Origin: Parasporobacterium sp.
GTDB taxonomy: Bacteria > Bacillota > Clostridia > Lachnospirales > Lachnospiraceae
Assembly: GCA_017459985.1 (NCBI GenBank)
Contig: JAFUBX010000011.1
Coordinates: forward strand, 164,540-228,539
Length of the DNA: 64,000 bases
Direction of reading: 5' to 3'
Positions 8,175-16,708 of this stretch are shown piece after piece. A program made the translations under genes and the position numbers. The notes beneath the pieces are model-generated. The model had not been told where the DNA came from. It was given only the letters and a program-made list of their open reading frames with translations, and searched no databases. Within the stretch, counting starts at the first letter, position 1. Each line of letters starts with the position of its first letter.

Positions 8175-8507
8175 TCATTCCTTTACCCATACAGGGTTTT
8201 CAAAACAGGATACCGTCCCGAGATGACAGGCGGGGCCGTCTGGTTTTACCATGACCACCAGGGCATCTCTGTCGCAGTCCGCAGTAATCGACAGAATATG
8301 CTGATAGTTGCCGCTGGTCTCGCCCTTCAGCCACAGTTCCTGCCGGGACCGGCTCCAGAAGCAGGTCAGTTCTTTTTCAATAGAGATCTGAAGACTTTCT
8401 TTGCTCATATAAGCCAATGTCAGAACCTGCTTCGTCTGCGCGTCCACAACGATCGCCGGGATCAGTCCCCGTTCATCATACTTCAGTGTCTCTATCTCTA
8501 TCATCAT
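8175..8507 (-). CDS. hisI: phosphoribosyl-AMP cyclohydrolase
   Basis: 110 residues, a HisI-only protein without the HisE pyrophosphohydrolase domain. It opens the adenine ring of PR-AMP in histidine synthesis. Conserved blocks are YMSKESLQ, FWSRSRQELWLKGETSGN, the Mg site DCDRDALVV and the zinc ligands in GPACHLGTVSCF. The ATG at 8507 follows an AGGGGAA site; the in-frame upstream extension (MRKSF...) is rejected. No hisE is visible in this operon, so the PR-ATP pyrophosphohydrolase must be elsewhere. Confidence 0.93.
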   Translation of the reverse strand: MMIEIETLKYDERGLIPAIVVDAQTKQVLTLAYMSKESLQISIEKELTCFWSRSRQELWLKGETSGNYQHILSITADCDRDALVVMVKPDGPACHLGTVSCFENPVWVKE

Positions 8508-8599
8508 TAGTTCCCCTTTTTTTCTTTTTACTACAAAAGATTTTCTCACAGCCCGGAACTCAGATCCGGACAGAATTTCGGGTGCGTTCCTTCCCGGAA

Positions 8600-9358
8600 T
8601 CAGATCCGGGCCGGGATCCCATGGGCCTTCATTTCCTCTTTCAGATCCCGGATACGGACTTCTCCAAAATGAAAGATGGAGGCTGCCAGACCGGCATCCA
8701 CCCTGGGCAGGGCCTGAAACAGGGTAATAAAGTGTTCGATGCAGCCGGCTCCGCCGGAAGCGATCACCGGAACGCTGACCGCATCACACACTGCCTCCAG
8801 CATCTCCAGGTCGAATCCCTGCTTTACGCCGTCGGTATCAATTGAGTTGACCACGATCTCGCCGGCTCCTTCTCCGGTACAGCGGCGGATCCACTCGATG
8901 GCCTCCATGCCGGTGTTTTCCCGGCCGCCCCGGGCAAACACCCGGAAGACACCGTCGACCCGTTTGATGTCCACAGACAACACCACGCACTGGTCTCCGT
9001 ATAATCTGGCCGCTTCTCCCACCAGGGAAGGATTGCGGATGGCGCCGGAATTGACGCTGACCTTATCCGCGCCGCATTTCAGCACTCGGTCAAAATCCTC
9101 TACGGAGTTGATCCCTCCGCCCACCGTCAGGGGGATAAAAACCTGACTGGCGGTTTCTTTCAGTATATCCGTAAAAATCGTCCGGCCCTCCGCGGATGCG
9201 GTGATATCATAAAATACCAGTTCATCGGCTCCGGCACTGCTGTAGAATTTGGCCAGCTCCACCGGCGAGTCCACATCCTGAAGACCCAGAAAATTCTTTC
9301 CTTTTACAACTCTTCCGTCCCTGACATCCAGACAGGGGATAATTCTCTTTGTTATCAT
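8600..9358 (-). CDS. hisF: imidazole glycerol phosphate synthase, cyclase subunit
   Basis: 252 residues forming the HisF (beta-alpha)8 barrel. Starting with IIPCLDVRDGRVVKGKNF, it carries the catalytic Asp11, the second catalytic Asp in VVLSVDIKR (near 130) and the phosphate sites VGGGIN and ASGGAG. With HisH it converts PRFAR plus ammonia to IGP and AICAR. Its ATG overlaps the hisA stop (ATGA), the usual coupling. A 92-base gap follows before hisI. Confidence 0.97.
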   Translation of the reverse strand: MITKRIIPCLDVRDGRVVKGKNFLGLQDVDSPVELAKFYSSAGADELVFYDITASAEGRTIFTDILKETASQVFIPLTVGGGINSVEDFDRVLKCGADKVSVNSGAIRNPSLVGEAARLYGDQCVVLSVDIKRVDGVFRVFARGGRENTGMEAIEWIRRCTGEGAGEIVVNSIDTDGVKQGFDLEMLEAVCDAVSVPVIASGGAGCIEHFITLFQALPRVDAGLAASIFHFGEVRIRDLKEEMKAHGIPARI

Positions 9359-10071
9359 ATCCGCTCCAGCTTCACCGCTTCCCTCAGGTCAATGGCCCCT
9401 GTGTAGTAGGCCTTCCCGATAATCACTCCGTACAGATTCATGCGGGCAAGATATTCCACATCCTCCAGGGTGGAAACTCCGCCGGAGGCTGTGATCTGCA
9501 GATCGAACCGGGCGGAAAGCTCCTGATACAGCTTCCGGTTGGTGCCCCGCATGGCGCCGTCCCGGGAAATATCTGTGCAGATCAGGGTCCGGACTCCATA
9601 CCGCTGCATGGTTCCGCAGAATTCAAAGGCATCCAGATCCGATTTCTGGGTCCATCCTTTGATCGCGACTTTCCCGTCTTTGATGTCTACGCCCACCGCG
9701 ATCCGGTCCTGGTATTTCTCCACAGCTCTTTGCACCAGATTCTCATCCTGTACCGCGGCGGTTCCCAGGATCACCCGGTCCAGACCCGCCTGCAGATACC
9801 GGTCGATGACCTCCATGGTACGGATCCCTCCGCCGATCTCGCAGAACCCTCCTGTCGCTTCCCGGATCTTCAGGACGGTTTCCAGATTGGGGGTCTGGGC
9901 GCTTTTGGCACCTTCCAGGTCCACAATATGAATATGGGAAGCCCCGCAGTTCATAAAATCCATCCCGATCTCCCAGGGACGGTCACTGTATACAGTCATC
10001 CGGCTGTAATCTCCCTGATACAGCCGGACAGCCTTTCCTTCAAACAGATCAATTGCAGGAAATAAGATCAT
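9355..10071 (-). CDS. hisA: ProFAR isomerase
   Basis: 238 residues of the HisA barrel: ILFPAIDLFEGKAVRL with the catalytic Asp8, then GGGIRTME and VGVDIKDGKVAIKGW with the second Asp, then ASGGVSTLEDV. It carries out the Amadori isomerisation of ProFAR to PRFAR. GGAGAACGAA precedes the ATG, and the gene overlaps hisF by four bases. Confidence 0.97.
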   Translation of the reverse strand: MILFPAIDLFEGKAVRLYQGDYSRMTVYSDRPWEIGMDFMNCGASHIHIVDLEGAKSAQTPNLETVLKIREATGGFCEIGGGIRTMEVIDRYLQAGLDRVILGTAAVQDENLVQRAVEKYQDRIAVGVDIKDGKVAIKGWTQKSDLDAFEFCGTMQRYGVRTLICTDISRDGAMRGTNRKLYQELSARFDLQITASGGVSTLEDVEYLARMNLYGVIIGKAYYTGAIDLREAVKLERI

Positions 10072-10090
10072 TTCGTTCTCCTCAAAGGTT

Positions 10091-10699
10091 TTATAATTCG
10101 CAGAATGCCTGCAGAATCTTCAGTCCCGTCTCCCCGCTTTTTTCGGGATGGTACTGGCACCCGTAGACATTTTCCCGTTCCACGCCGGCGGTCAGCAATG
10201 CGCCGTACTCCGCCAGGGCGGTGACGGATTCCTCACAGTCCGCGGCATAATAGGAGTGCACGAAATACACATACTCTCCTTCTTTTACATATCGGTACAG
10301 GGGGGATTTTCTGCAGAAATGCAGGGCATTCCACCCGATGTGGGGGATCTTCAGGGACGGATCGATCACTTCGGATATCGGCTTTACATTTCCGGGGATA
10401 AGTCCCAGCCCCTGATGTTCGCCGTATTCATAGCTTTTATCGAAAAGCATCTGCATTCCCAGACAGATTCCCAGAAGAGGTTTTCCTTTCTCTGCCTGCT
10501 CCTTTACCACATCCTCCATCCCGGTGGCTTTCAGTTTGGCTGCCGCATCCCGGAATGCGCCGACTCCCGGAAGGAGGATCTTATCGGCCTGTTCGATCAC
10601 AGATCGGTCGCCGGTCACGACTGCTTCATGTCCGACCGAAGCAATGGAGCATTTTAAAGAAAACAGATTGCCGACTCCGTAGTCAATAATTGCGATCAT
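10091..10699 (-). CDS. hisH: imidazole glycerol phosphate synthase, glutaminase subunit
   Basis: About 202 residues; a class-I glutamine amidotransferase. The nucleophile Cys is in GICLGMQML and the His-Glu pair in CQYHPEKSGETG. It supplies ammonia to HisF. The ATG at 10699 is the better of two close in-frame starts because AGGGAA then sits at normal distance. Confidence 0.96.
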   Translation of the reverse strand: MIAIIDYGVGNLFSLKCSIASVGHEAVVTGDRSVIEQADKILLPGVGAFRDAAAKLKATGMEDVVKEQAEKGKPLLGICLGMQMLFDKSYEYGEHQGLGLIPGNVKPISEVIDPSLKIPHIGWNALHFCRKSPLYRYVKEGEYVYFVHSYYAADCEESVTALAEYGALLTAGVERENVYGCQYHPEKSGETGLKILQAFCEL

Positions 10700-10762
10700 G
10701 GTCATTTCCCTGTCTTTCTGATCTTCTGACGTTCCCGGCTGCCAAAGCCGTCTCTTTCCGGA

Positions 10763-11350
10763 TCACAGGATCCCCTTCGTCGAGGGAATCGCGTCCGGCG
10801 CTTTGTCGTCAATACTGACGGCTTCCTTCAGGCTTCTGGCCGCTGACTTGAAGGCGCCTTCAATGATATGATGGGAATTGATCCCCGCCAGCTGCCGGAT
10901 GTGGAGCGCGCAGGCACACTGCCGGACAAAGGCCAGCCAGAACTCCTGCACCAGTTCTGTATCGAAGCTGCCTACTTTCTGGGAGGGGATGGTCAGATCA
11001 TAACCAAGGCATGCCCTTCCGGAAATGTCCACCGCCGTCAGGATCAGAGCCTCATCCATCGGAAGGATCGTCTGGCCGTACCGCCGGATCCCTCTTTTAT
11101 CGCCCAGAGCCTGCGAAAAGGCCTGTCCCAGGGCAATTCCGATATCCTCTGTGGTATGATGATCATCCACCTGGGTATCCCCTTTGCAGGTCACCTTCAG
11201 ATCAAAGCTCCCATGCCTTGCAAACAGTTCCAGCATATGGTCCAGAAACCCGCATCCGGTATGGATCTCATAAACTCCGGTTCCGTCCAGATCCAGTGAG
11301 ATCCGGATATCCGTTTCCGTTGTGGTTCTGATGATTTGCGCTGTTCTCAT
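10763..11350 (-). CDS. hisB: imidazoleglycerol-phosphate dehydratase
   Basis: 195 residues, the monofunctional HisB length without the phosphatase domain found in enterics. The metal-binding HGSFDL, DDHHTTEDIGI, GRACLGYD and GINSHHIIEGAFK blocks are intact. The ATG at 11350 follows AGGAGTTACGAGT; an in-frame start at 11374 would overlap hisC and is not needed. Histidinol-phosphatase is not encoded in this operon. Confidence 0.96.
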   Translation of the reverse strand: MRTAQIIRTTTETDIRISLDLDGTGVYEIHTGCGFLDHMLELFARHGSFDLKVTCKGDTQVDDHHTTEDIGIALGQAFSQALGDKRGIRRYGQTILPMDEALILTAVDISGRACLGYDLTIPSQKVGSFDTELVQEFWLAFVRQCACALHIRQLAGINSHHIIEGAFKSAARSLKEAVSIDDKAPDAIPSTKGIL

Positions 11351-11370
11351 ACTCGTAACTCCTGTCCTTC

Positions 11371-12438
11371 TCATGATTTCCGGCTGTCCAGGATCTCACG
11401 GACTTCCCGGATCAGAATATCCATCTGTTCTCTGGTCCCGATGGTGATCCTGTTGTAATCTCTGATCCGTTCTTTTGAGAAATGACGAATCAGCACGCCC
11501 CGCTTTTTCAGTTCCAGATATAGTTCCTCCCCCGGAATCTTCGGATGCTTTACAAAAATAAAATTGCTGGAAGATGAGGTCATGGAAAATCCCAGGTTCT
11601 GCAGCTCTCTTTCCGTATAGGCCCGGTTCTCCATGATCACAGCACAGTTCCGGATCCGGTACTCTTCGTCCTCCAGGGCCCCGATTCCTGCCGCCATTGT
11701 CATGCTGTTGACATTATAGGGATTGACCGAATATTTCACGGTCCGCAGATCCCGGATCAGTTCCCGGTTTCCCACAGCAAATCCCAGTCTGGCGCCTGCC
11801 AGGGAGCGGGATTTGGAAAAGGTCTGCACCACCAGCAGATTGTTATATCTGTGAATCAGAGGAATGCAGCTTTCCGCTCCGAAATCCACATAGGCCTCGT
11901 CGATGACCACCACATTCTCCGGATGGCTCTGAAGGATCTCTTCGATCTGCTCCAGTGACAGCGCGATCCCCGTGGGGGCATTGGGATTGGCAAGAAAAAC
12001 CGTTCTTCCTGGCTTTTGATAGGATTTAGGATCAATAGAAAAATCCTCTTCCAGCGGGATCTCCTCATAGGGAACCCGATTGATCTGGGCAAACACCGGA
12101 TAAAATCCATAGGTGATATCCGGAAACACCGCCGGGTGTTCCTCATCGCAGTAGGCCATGAAAATGAAATCCAGGATCTCATCCGATCCGTTGGAAAACA
12201 GGATCTCCTCCGGGGAGATCCCGTACAGCCCTGCTGCGGTCTGCACCAGTTCCGTGCATTCCGGATCGGAATACAGCTGCAGCCGGCCGATCACCTCCTG
12301 CGCCCTTTTGCGGGCTTTCTCCGAGGGGGGAAAGGGAGACTCGTTGGTATTGAGTTTGACATACTGCATATCCCGTGGCTGCTCGCCCGGGGTATATGGC
12401 TCCAGATCACGGTATTTCGCACTTAAAAACGTACTCAT
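11371..12438 (-). CDS. hisC: histidinol-phosphate aminotransferase
   Basis: 355 residues, class-II-type PLP aminotransferase. Blocks visible are KLNTNESPFPPS, LFSNGSDEILDF, ANPNAPTG, VIDEAYVDF with the pyridine-N Asp, and the PLP lysine in TFSKSRSLAGARLGF. It converts imidazole acetol phosphate to histidinol phosphate. The CGGAGGATC site is well spaced. A C-terminal Arg (TIGTREQMD) would bind the substrate carboxylate analogue. Confidence 0.95.
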   Translation of the reverse strand: MSTFLSAKYRDLEPYTPGEQPRDMQYVKLNTNESPFPPSEKARKRAQEVIGRLQLYSDPECTELVQTAAGLYGISPEEILFSNGSDEILDFIFMAYCDEEHPAVFPDITYGFYPVFAQINRVPYEEIPLEEDFSIDPKSYQKPGRTVFLANPNAPTGIALSLEQIEEILQSHPENVVVIDEAYVDFGAESCIPLIHRYNNLLVVQTFSKSRSLAGARLGFAVGNRELIRDLRTVKYSVNPYNVNSMTMAAGIGALEDEEYRIRNCAVIMENRAYTERELQNLGFSMTSSSSNFIFVKHPKIPGEELYLELKKRGVLIRHFSKERIRDYNRITIGTREQMDILIREVREILDSRKS

Positions 12439-12469
12439 CAGAACAGATCCTCCGGATAATCTCAGGATA

Positions 12470-13744
12470 TTACTTTCCGCTTCTGATCAGAGCGGATCTT
12501 GCATGGCCTTCCAGTCCTTCCTTCCGGGCAAAATACGCCACATCCTGCGCAAGATCAGCCAGTGCTTCCCTGGTAAAATAGGTATACTGAGTCTTTTTGA
12601 CAAAGTCGTCCACAGACAGCGGACTGGAAAACCGGGCGGTTCCGCTGGTGGGAAGGGTATGGTTCGGCCCGGCCATATAATCTCCGAGGGCTTCCGGGCA
12701 GTTCCGTCCCAGGAATACAGATCCTGCATGGCGGATACTGTCGAGATAGGCGAAGGGCTCATCCACACACAGCTCCAGATGCTCCGGAGCAATCTCATTG
12801 GCAATCTCAATCGCCTTGTACAGATCGTCCGCCACGATGATCTTGCCGTTCTGATCAATCGAAGCTCGGGCAATCTCTTCTCTGTCCAGCTGCGGGATCT
12901 GCTTTTCCAGTTCCTCCTGCACCTTCCGGGCAAAGACTCCGGAATCTGTCACCAGTACAGCGCTGGAATTTTTGTCATGCTCCGCCTGGGAAAGTAGATC
13001 CGCCGCAATATGAGCCGGATCCGATTTGTCATCCGAAACAATCAGGATTTCGCTGGGTCCGGCGATCATGTCGATGGACACCTGTCCGTAGACCTGCTTC
13101 TTGGCTTCCGCGACGAAGGCATTTCCGGGACCGACGATCTTGTCCACCCGGGGAATCGTCTCTGTTCCGTAAGCCAGCGCTGCGATCGCCTGGGCTCCAC
13201 CGACCTTGAAGATACTGTCCACGCCGGCCACATGAGCCGCTGCCAGGATATAAGGATTGATCCGGCCGTCTTTGACCGGCGGAGTCACGATGACCACCTC
13301 TTTCACTCCGGCGATCTTCGCGGGAATGGAGTCCATCAGAACCGTAGAGGGATACGCCGCCGTTCCTCCCGGCACATACAGTCCCGCCCGGTCCACCGGG
13401 ATCACCTTCTGTCCCATTACAATCCCGGGCTGGTCGTTGATAATGAAGCTGCTGCGGACCTGGGCACTGTGAAACTTCCGGATATTGGCGGCGGAACGCT
13501 GAAGGATCCGCAGAAATTCCGGTTCCACGCTCTGAAGGGCTTGCTGCATTTCTTCTCCGGATACCTTCAGGGAAGTCAGTCTGGCTCCGTCAAACCGTTC
13601 GGTGTATTCCAAAAGCGCCTGATCCTTTCGTTCCCTTACATTCTGTATAATCTCCGTCACCACATCCTCCACATTGGCCGTGGGGTTGTTTCTTGCAAAG
13701 ATCTCGCTGTCCGGCAGTTCTCCGTAATTTAATATCCTGATCAT
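12470..13744 (-). CDS. hisD: histidinol dehydrogenase
   Basis: 424 residues, full length. Landmarks are VDRAGLYVPGGTAAYPSTVLM, the KIVGPGNAFVAEAKKQVYGQV nucleotide-binding block, DMIAGPSEILIVSD, the zinc and catalytic ligands in SQAEHDKNSSA, and GPNHTLPTSGTARFSSPL with the catalytic His. It carries out the last two NAD-dependent oxidations to histidine. AGGAGTT directly precedes the ATG. Confidence 0.97.
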   Translation of the reverse strand: MIRILNYGELPDSEIFARNNPTANVEDVVTEIIQNVRERKDQALLEYTERFDGARLTSLKVSGEEMQQALQSVEPEFLRILQRSAANIRKFHSAQVRSSFIINDQPGIVMGQKVIPVDRAGLYVPGGTAAYPSTVLMDSIPAKIAGVKEVVIVTPPVKDGRINPYILAAAHVAGVDSIFKVGGAQAIAALAYGTETIPRVDKIVGPGNAFVAEAKKQVYGQVSIDMIAGPSEILIVSDDKSDPAHIAADLLSQAEHDKNSSAVLVTDSGVFARKVQEELEKQIPQLDREEIARASIDQNGKIIVADDLYKAIEIANEIAPEHLELCVDEPFAYLDSIRHAGSVFLGRNCPEALGDYMAGPNHTLPTSGTARFSSPLSVDDFVKKTQYTYFTREALADLAQDVAYFARKEGLEGHARSALIRSGK

Positions 13745-13759
13745 AACTCCTGCTATCCT

Positions 13760-14371
13760 TTATTTTGACATTTCCCGCACGATCTTTTCGATCTGGGCCT
13801 GTTTGAACTTGAAGCTTGATTTGTTGGCAATCAGTCTCGCACTGATGGGAACGATGGTCTCGATCACTTCCAGGTTGTTCTCCTTCAGTGTCGTTCCGGT
13901 CTCCACGATATCCACGATCACATCCGAAAGTCCCAGGATCGGCGCGATCTCAATGGATCCGTTCAGATGGATGATATCGATATCCCGGCCGATGGATGTA
14001 TAGTATTCCCGGGCGATCCGGGAAAACTTGGTGGCCACCTTCAGGGTATACCGGGAATCATCCTGATAATCCTTCGGGGCGGCTACCGCCATTCTGCATT
14101 TTCCCATCTGAAGATCCAGAAGTTCATAAACATCCGGTTCATATTCCAGAAGAATGTCCTTTCCGGCCACGCCGATATCTGCGGCTCCCCGTTCCACATA
14201 AATTGCCACATCCGAGGGCTTCGCCCAGAAATACCGGACCTGTGCCTCTTCATTTTCAAAGATCAGTTTGCGGCTTCCGTCCAGGAGGGAAGGACAGGGA
14301 AATCCGGCCGCTTCAAACAGACGGTACACGTTTTCTCCGAGTCTTCCCTTCGGAAGCGCCACATTCAGCAT
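13760..14371 (-). CDS. hisG: ATP phosphoribosyltransferase, short catalytic subunit
   Basis: 203 residues, the HisG-S short form without the C-terminal regulatory domain. It starts MLNVALPKGRLGENVY and includes GAADIGVAGKDIL, KYP-type substrate contacts (KVATKFSRIAREYY) and the PRPP loop DVIVDIVETGTTLKENNL. It depends on HisZ, encoded just upstream. An in-frame TTG nine bases earlier sits too close to the AGGAAG site, so the ATG at 14371 is preferred. Confidence 0.96.
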   Translation of the reverse strand: MLNVALPKGRLGENVYRLFEAAGFPCPSLLDGSRKLIFENEEAQVRYFWAKPSDVAIYVERGAADIGVAGKDILLEYEPDVYELLDLQMGKCRMAVAAPKDYQDDSRYTLKVATKFSRIAREYYTSIGRDIDIIHLNGSIEIAPILGLSDVIVDIVETGTTLKENNLEVIETIVPISARLIANKSSFKFKQAQIEKIVREMSK

Positions 14372-14385
14372 TTTATCCAATCTTC

Positions 14386-15315
14386 CTACCTCATGATTCC
14401 CTGCAGTTTATTCAGATATACGGCAAATCCGCAGGCTCTGGATTTTCTTCCCATCTTCTTCATCAGCCGGTCATACTGGCCGCCCGAGAGAACCTCTTCC
14501 GGAACTCCGGAAATGAACCCCCGGAAAATGATCCCGTTATAATAATTCAGGTCTGAAACGGCGGAGAAATCGATCAGGATCCGGTCTTTATACGCAGACT
14601 CCCGGAACACCGAAATGACCCGCGTCAGGCGTTCCACCTCTTCTTCCAGGCCCTTCTCCGCGCACAGATCCCGGAGTCCTTCCATTACATGATCGGGACC
14701 GCCGTACAGCTCCAGCACCCGGATCAGATCCTGTCCGTACTGTTCCTGCACTTCATGGGATCTTAACAGATGCAGGATCTCGTGCCGGTTCTTCTCACTG
14801 ACACATTTGAGCAGTTCCCTGCGGACATCTCCGGACACAGGGATCCGGTCAAGGAAGAAGGACAGGATCTCCAGATCCGAGATCTCCAGCATAAAATCCG
14901 GGCTGATCAGATCCAGGCTTTTGGCCGCCAGCATCAGAACTTCACTGATACAGGCAGGATCTACGGCGCCGAAGCATTCCAGTCCGGCCTGCATGATCTC
15001 CTTGAAGGAATCGCTGCCCTTCTGCACCCTGTAAACATTTTCGTTGTAATAGAGCTTCTGGATCTCCTCCGGCTTATCCTTGTTGTTCTTGATCAGGGAC
15101 AACGTCACATCCGGCTTCAGGGCCATCAGCTTCCCGTTCAGATCCATGAACGTAATAACAGAATCAGAAACAAGAAAATCCTTGTTTCTGCTGTAAAGAT
15201 CATACTCTTCGAATTTACTCATCCGGTAACGCCGGTACCCTTGGCTCCGGTAAAGAGTTCTGAGCGCAAATATTATTTTTTCCGACTCATCCAGTACATC
15301 GATATTAAATTCCAT
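14386..15315 (-). CDS. hisZ: ATP phosphoribosyltransferase regulatory subunit (HisRS-like)
   Basis: 309 residues with a class-II synthetase-like core lacking the tRNA-binding domain. LMALKPDVTLSLIKNN and LYYNENVYRVQKG correspond to motif 2, and SGGQYDRLMKKMGRKSRACGFAV to motif 3. It forms the HisG-HisZ hetero-octamer that senses histidine. The argH stop (TGA) lies inside its GGAGTGA ribosome site, so it is coupled to argH. The N-terminus is short compared with longer HisZ proteins (about 390 residues). Confidence 0.93.
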   Translation of the reverse strand: MEFNIDVLDESEKIIFALRTLYRSQGYRRYRMSKFEEYDLYSRNKDFLVSDSVITFMDLNGKLMALKPDVTLSLIKNNKDKPEEIQKLYYNENVYRVQKGSDSFKEIMQAGLECFGAVDPACISEVLMLAAKSLDLISPDFMLEISDLEILSFFLDRIPVSGDVRRELLKCVSEKNRHEILHLLRSHEVQEQYGQDLIRVLELYGGPDHVMEGLRDLCAEKGLEEEVERLTRVISVFRESAYKDRILIDFSAVSDLNYYNGIIFRGFISGVPEEVLSGGQYDRLMKKMGRKSRACGFAVYLNKLQGIMR

Positions 15316-15318
15316 CCA

Positions 15319-16695
15319 TCACTCCGTAAAAAACCGACTGGCATAAGAAAGCTGCTGTTCAGCGGAGGCTTTCGAAGGTCCTCCTTCGCTGATCCGCTTC
15401 TCCACACAGTTTTTCAGATCGACCGCTTCATAGATATCCTGCTCGAACAGATCCGAATAGGACCGGTAGGAATCCAGCGGAAATGTCTCAAGTACCAGGT
15501 TCTGTTCCATGCAGTCTCTGACGATCCGGCCTGAGATCTTGTAGGCATCCCGGAACGGCAGTCCCTTGCGGACCAGATAATCCGCAAGATCCGTGGCGTT
15601 GATAAATCCCTTTCCCGCCGCTTCCTTCATATGGTCTGCCCGCACGTTCATGGTGGAAACCATGCCGTCGAAGACATCCAGGCACATCTTTACCGTGTCC
15701 ACCGCGTCAAAGACCGCTTCCTTATCCTCCTGCATATCTTTGTTATAGGCCAGGGGAAGCCCCTTCAGAGTGGTCAGAAGCGCCATCAGATCGCCATAAA
15801 CCCGGCCGGTCTTGCCTCTTACCAGCTCCGCCATATCGGAATTCTTCTTCTGGGGCATAATGGAGGATCCTGTGGTATAGTCCGGTGACAGTTCAATGAA
15901 CCGGAACTCCCAGCTGGACCACAGGATGATCTCCTCGGAAAACCGGGATAAATGCATCATCAGGATCGACAAGGCACTCATGAGTTCCACACAGAAATCC
16001 CGGTCGGAGACGCCGTCCATGGAATTCAGGGTGATCCCGTCAAATCCCAGGGCACCAGCCTCCATCCGGCGGTCGGTATCATACGTCGTCCCTGCCAGGG
16101 CACAGCTTCCGATGGGAGAGAGGTTCATCCGCCTCCTGCAGTCCTGCAGCCGGTCCAGATCCCGGGTCAGCATCATTGCGTAGGCCAGCAGATGGTGGGC
16201 AAAGGTGACCGGCTGCGCCCTCTGCAGATGGGTATATCCCGGAAGGATCGTCTCCATATGGGAGGACGCCAGGGTGCAGATGCTCCGGCCCAGTTTCCGG
16301 ATCTTCGGAAGGATCCGGTCCGTCTCATCCCGCAGATACATCCTCAGATCCAATGCGACCTGGTCATTCCGGGACCTGGCGGTATGCAGTTTCTTTCCGG
16401 CATCTCCGATCCTTTCGGTCAGGACCTGCTCCACGAACATATGGATATCTTCCGCTTCCGGATCCACCGGCAGAGTTCCTTCCCTCAGGTCTGTAAGGAT
16501 CCCTTCCAGACCGCTGATGATCTGATCCGCATCTTCCCGGGAAATAATCTCCCGGGCCGCAAGCATGGCCGCATGGGCCATACTCCCTTTGATATCCTGT
16601 TCATACATCCTCGCGTCAAAGGAGATGGAGGAGTTGAAATCATCCGCGATCTTACTCGTTTCCCCGGAGGTAAGTCCCGCCCACATCTTAGCCAT
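15319..16695 (-). CDS. argH: argininosuccinate lyase
   Basis: 458 residues, normal length, fumarase superfamily. It carries KLHTARSRNDQVALDLR, GYTHLQRAQPVTFAHHLLAY and the signature SSIMPQKKNSDMAELVRGKTGR. It cleaves argininosuccinate to arginine and fumarate. The start was placed at MAKMWAGLTSGETS (16695), where homology begins; the 45-residue upstream open extension is arginine-rich and implausible. The gene is 13 bases after argG and touches hisZ. Confidence 0.96.
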   Translation of the reverse strand: MAKMWAGLTSGETSKIADDFNSSISFDARMYEQDIKGSMAHAAMLAAREIISREDADQIISGLEGILTDLREGTLPVDPEAEDIHMFVEQVLTERIGDAGKKLHTARSRNDQVALDLRMYLRDETDRILPKIRKLGRSICTLASSHMETILPGYTHLQRAQPVTFAHHLLAYAMMLTRDLDRLQDCRRRMNLSPIGSCALAGTTYDTDRRMEAGALGFDGITLNSMDGVSDRDFCVELMSALSILMMHLSRFSEEIILWSSWEFRFIELSPDYTTGSSIMPQKKNSDMAELVRGKTGRVYGDLMALLTTLKGLPLAYNKDMQEDKEAVFDAVDTVKMCLDVFDGMVSTMNVRADHMKEAAGKGFINATDLADYLVRKGLPFRDAYKISGRIVRDCMEQNLVLETFPLDSYRSYSDLFEQDIYEAVDLKNCVEKRISEGGPSKASAEQQLSYASRFFTE

Positions 16696-16708
16696 AGAAC
16701 CGTTATCC

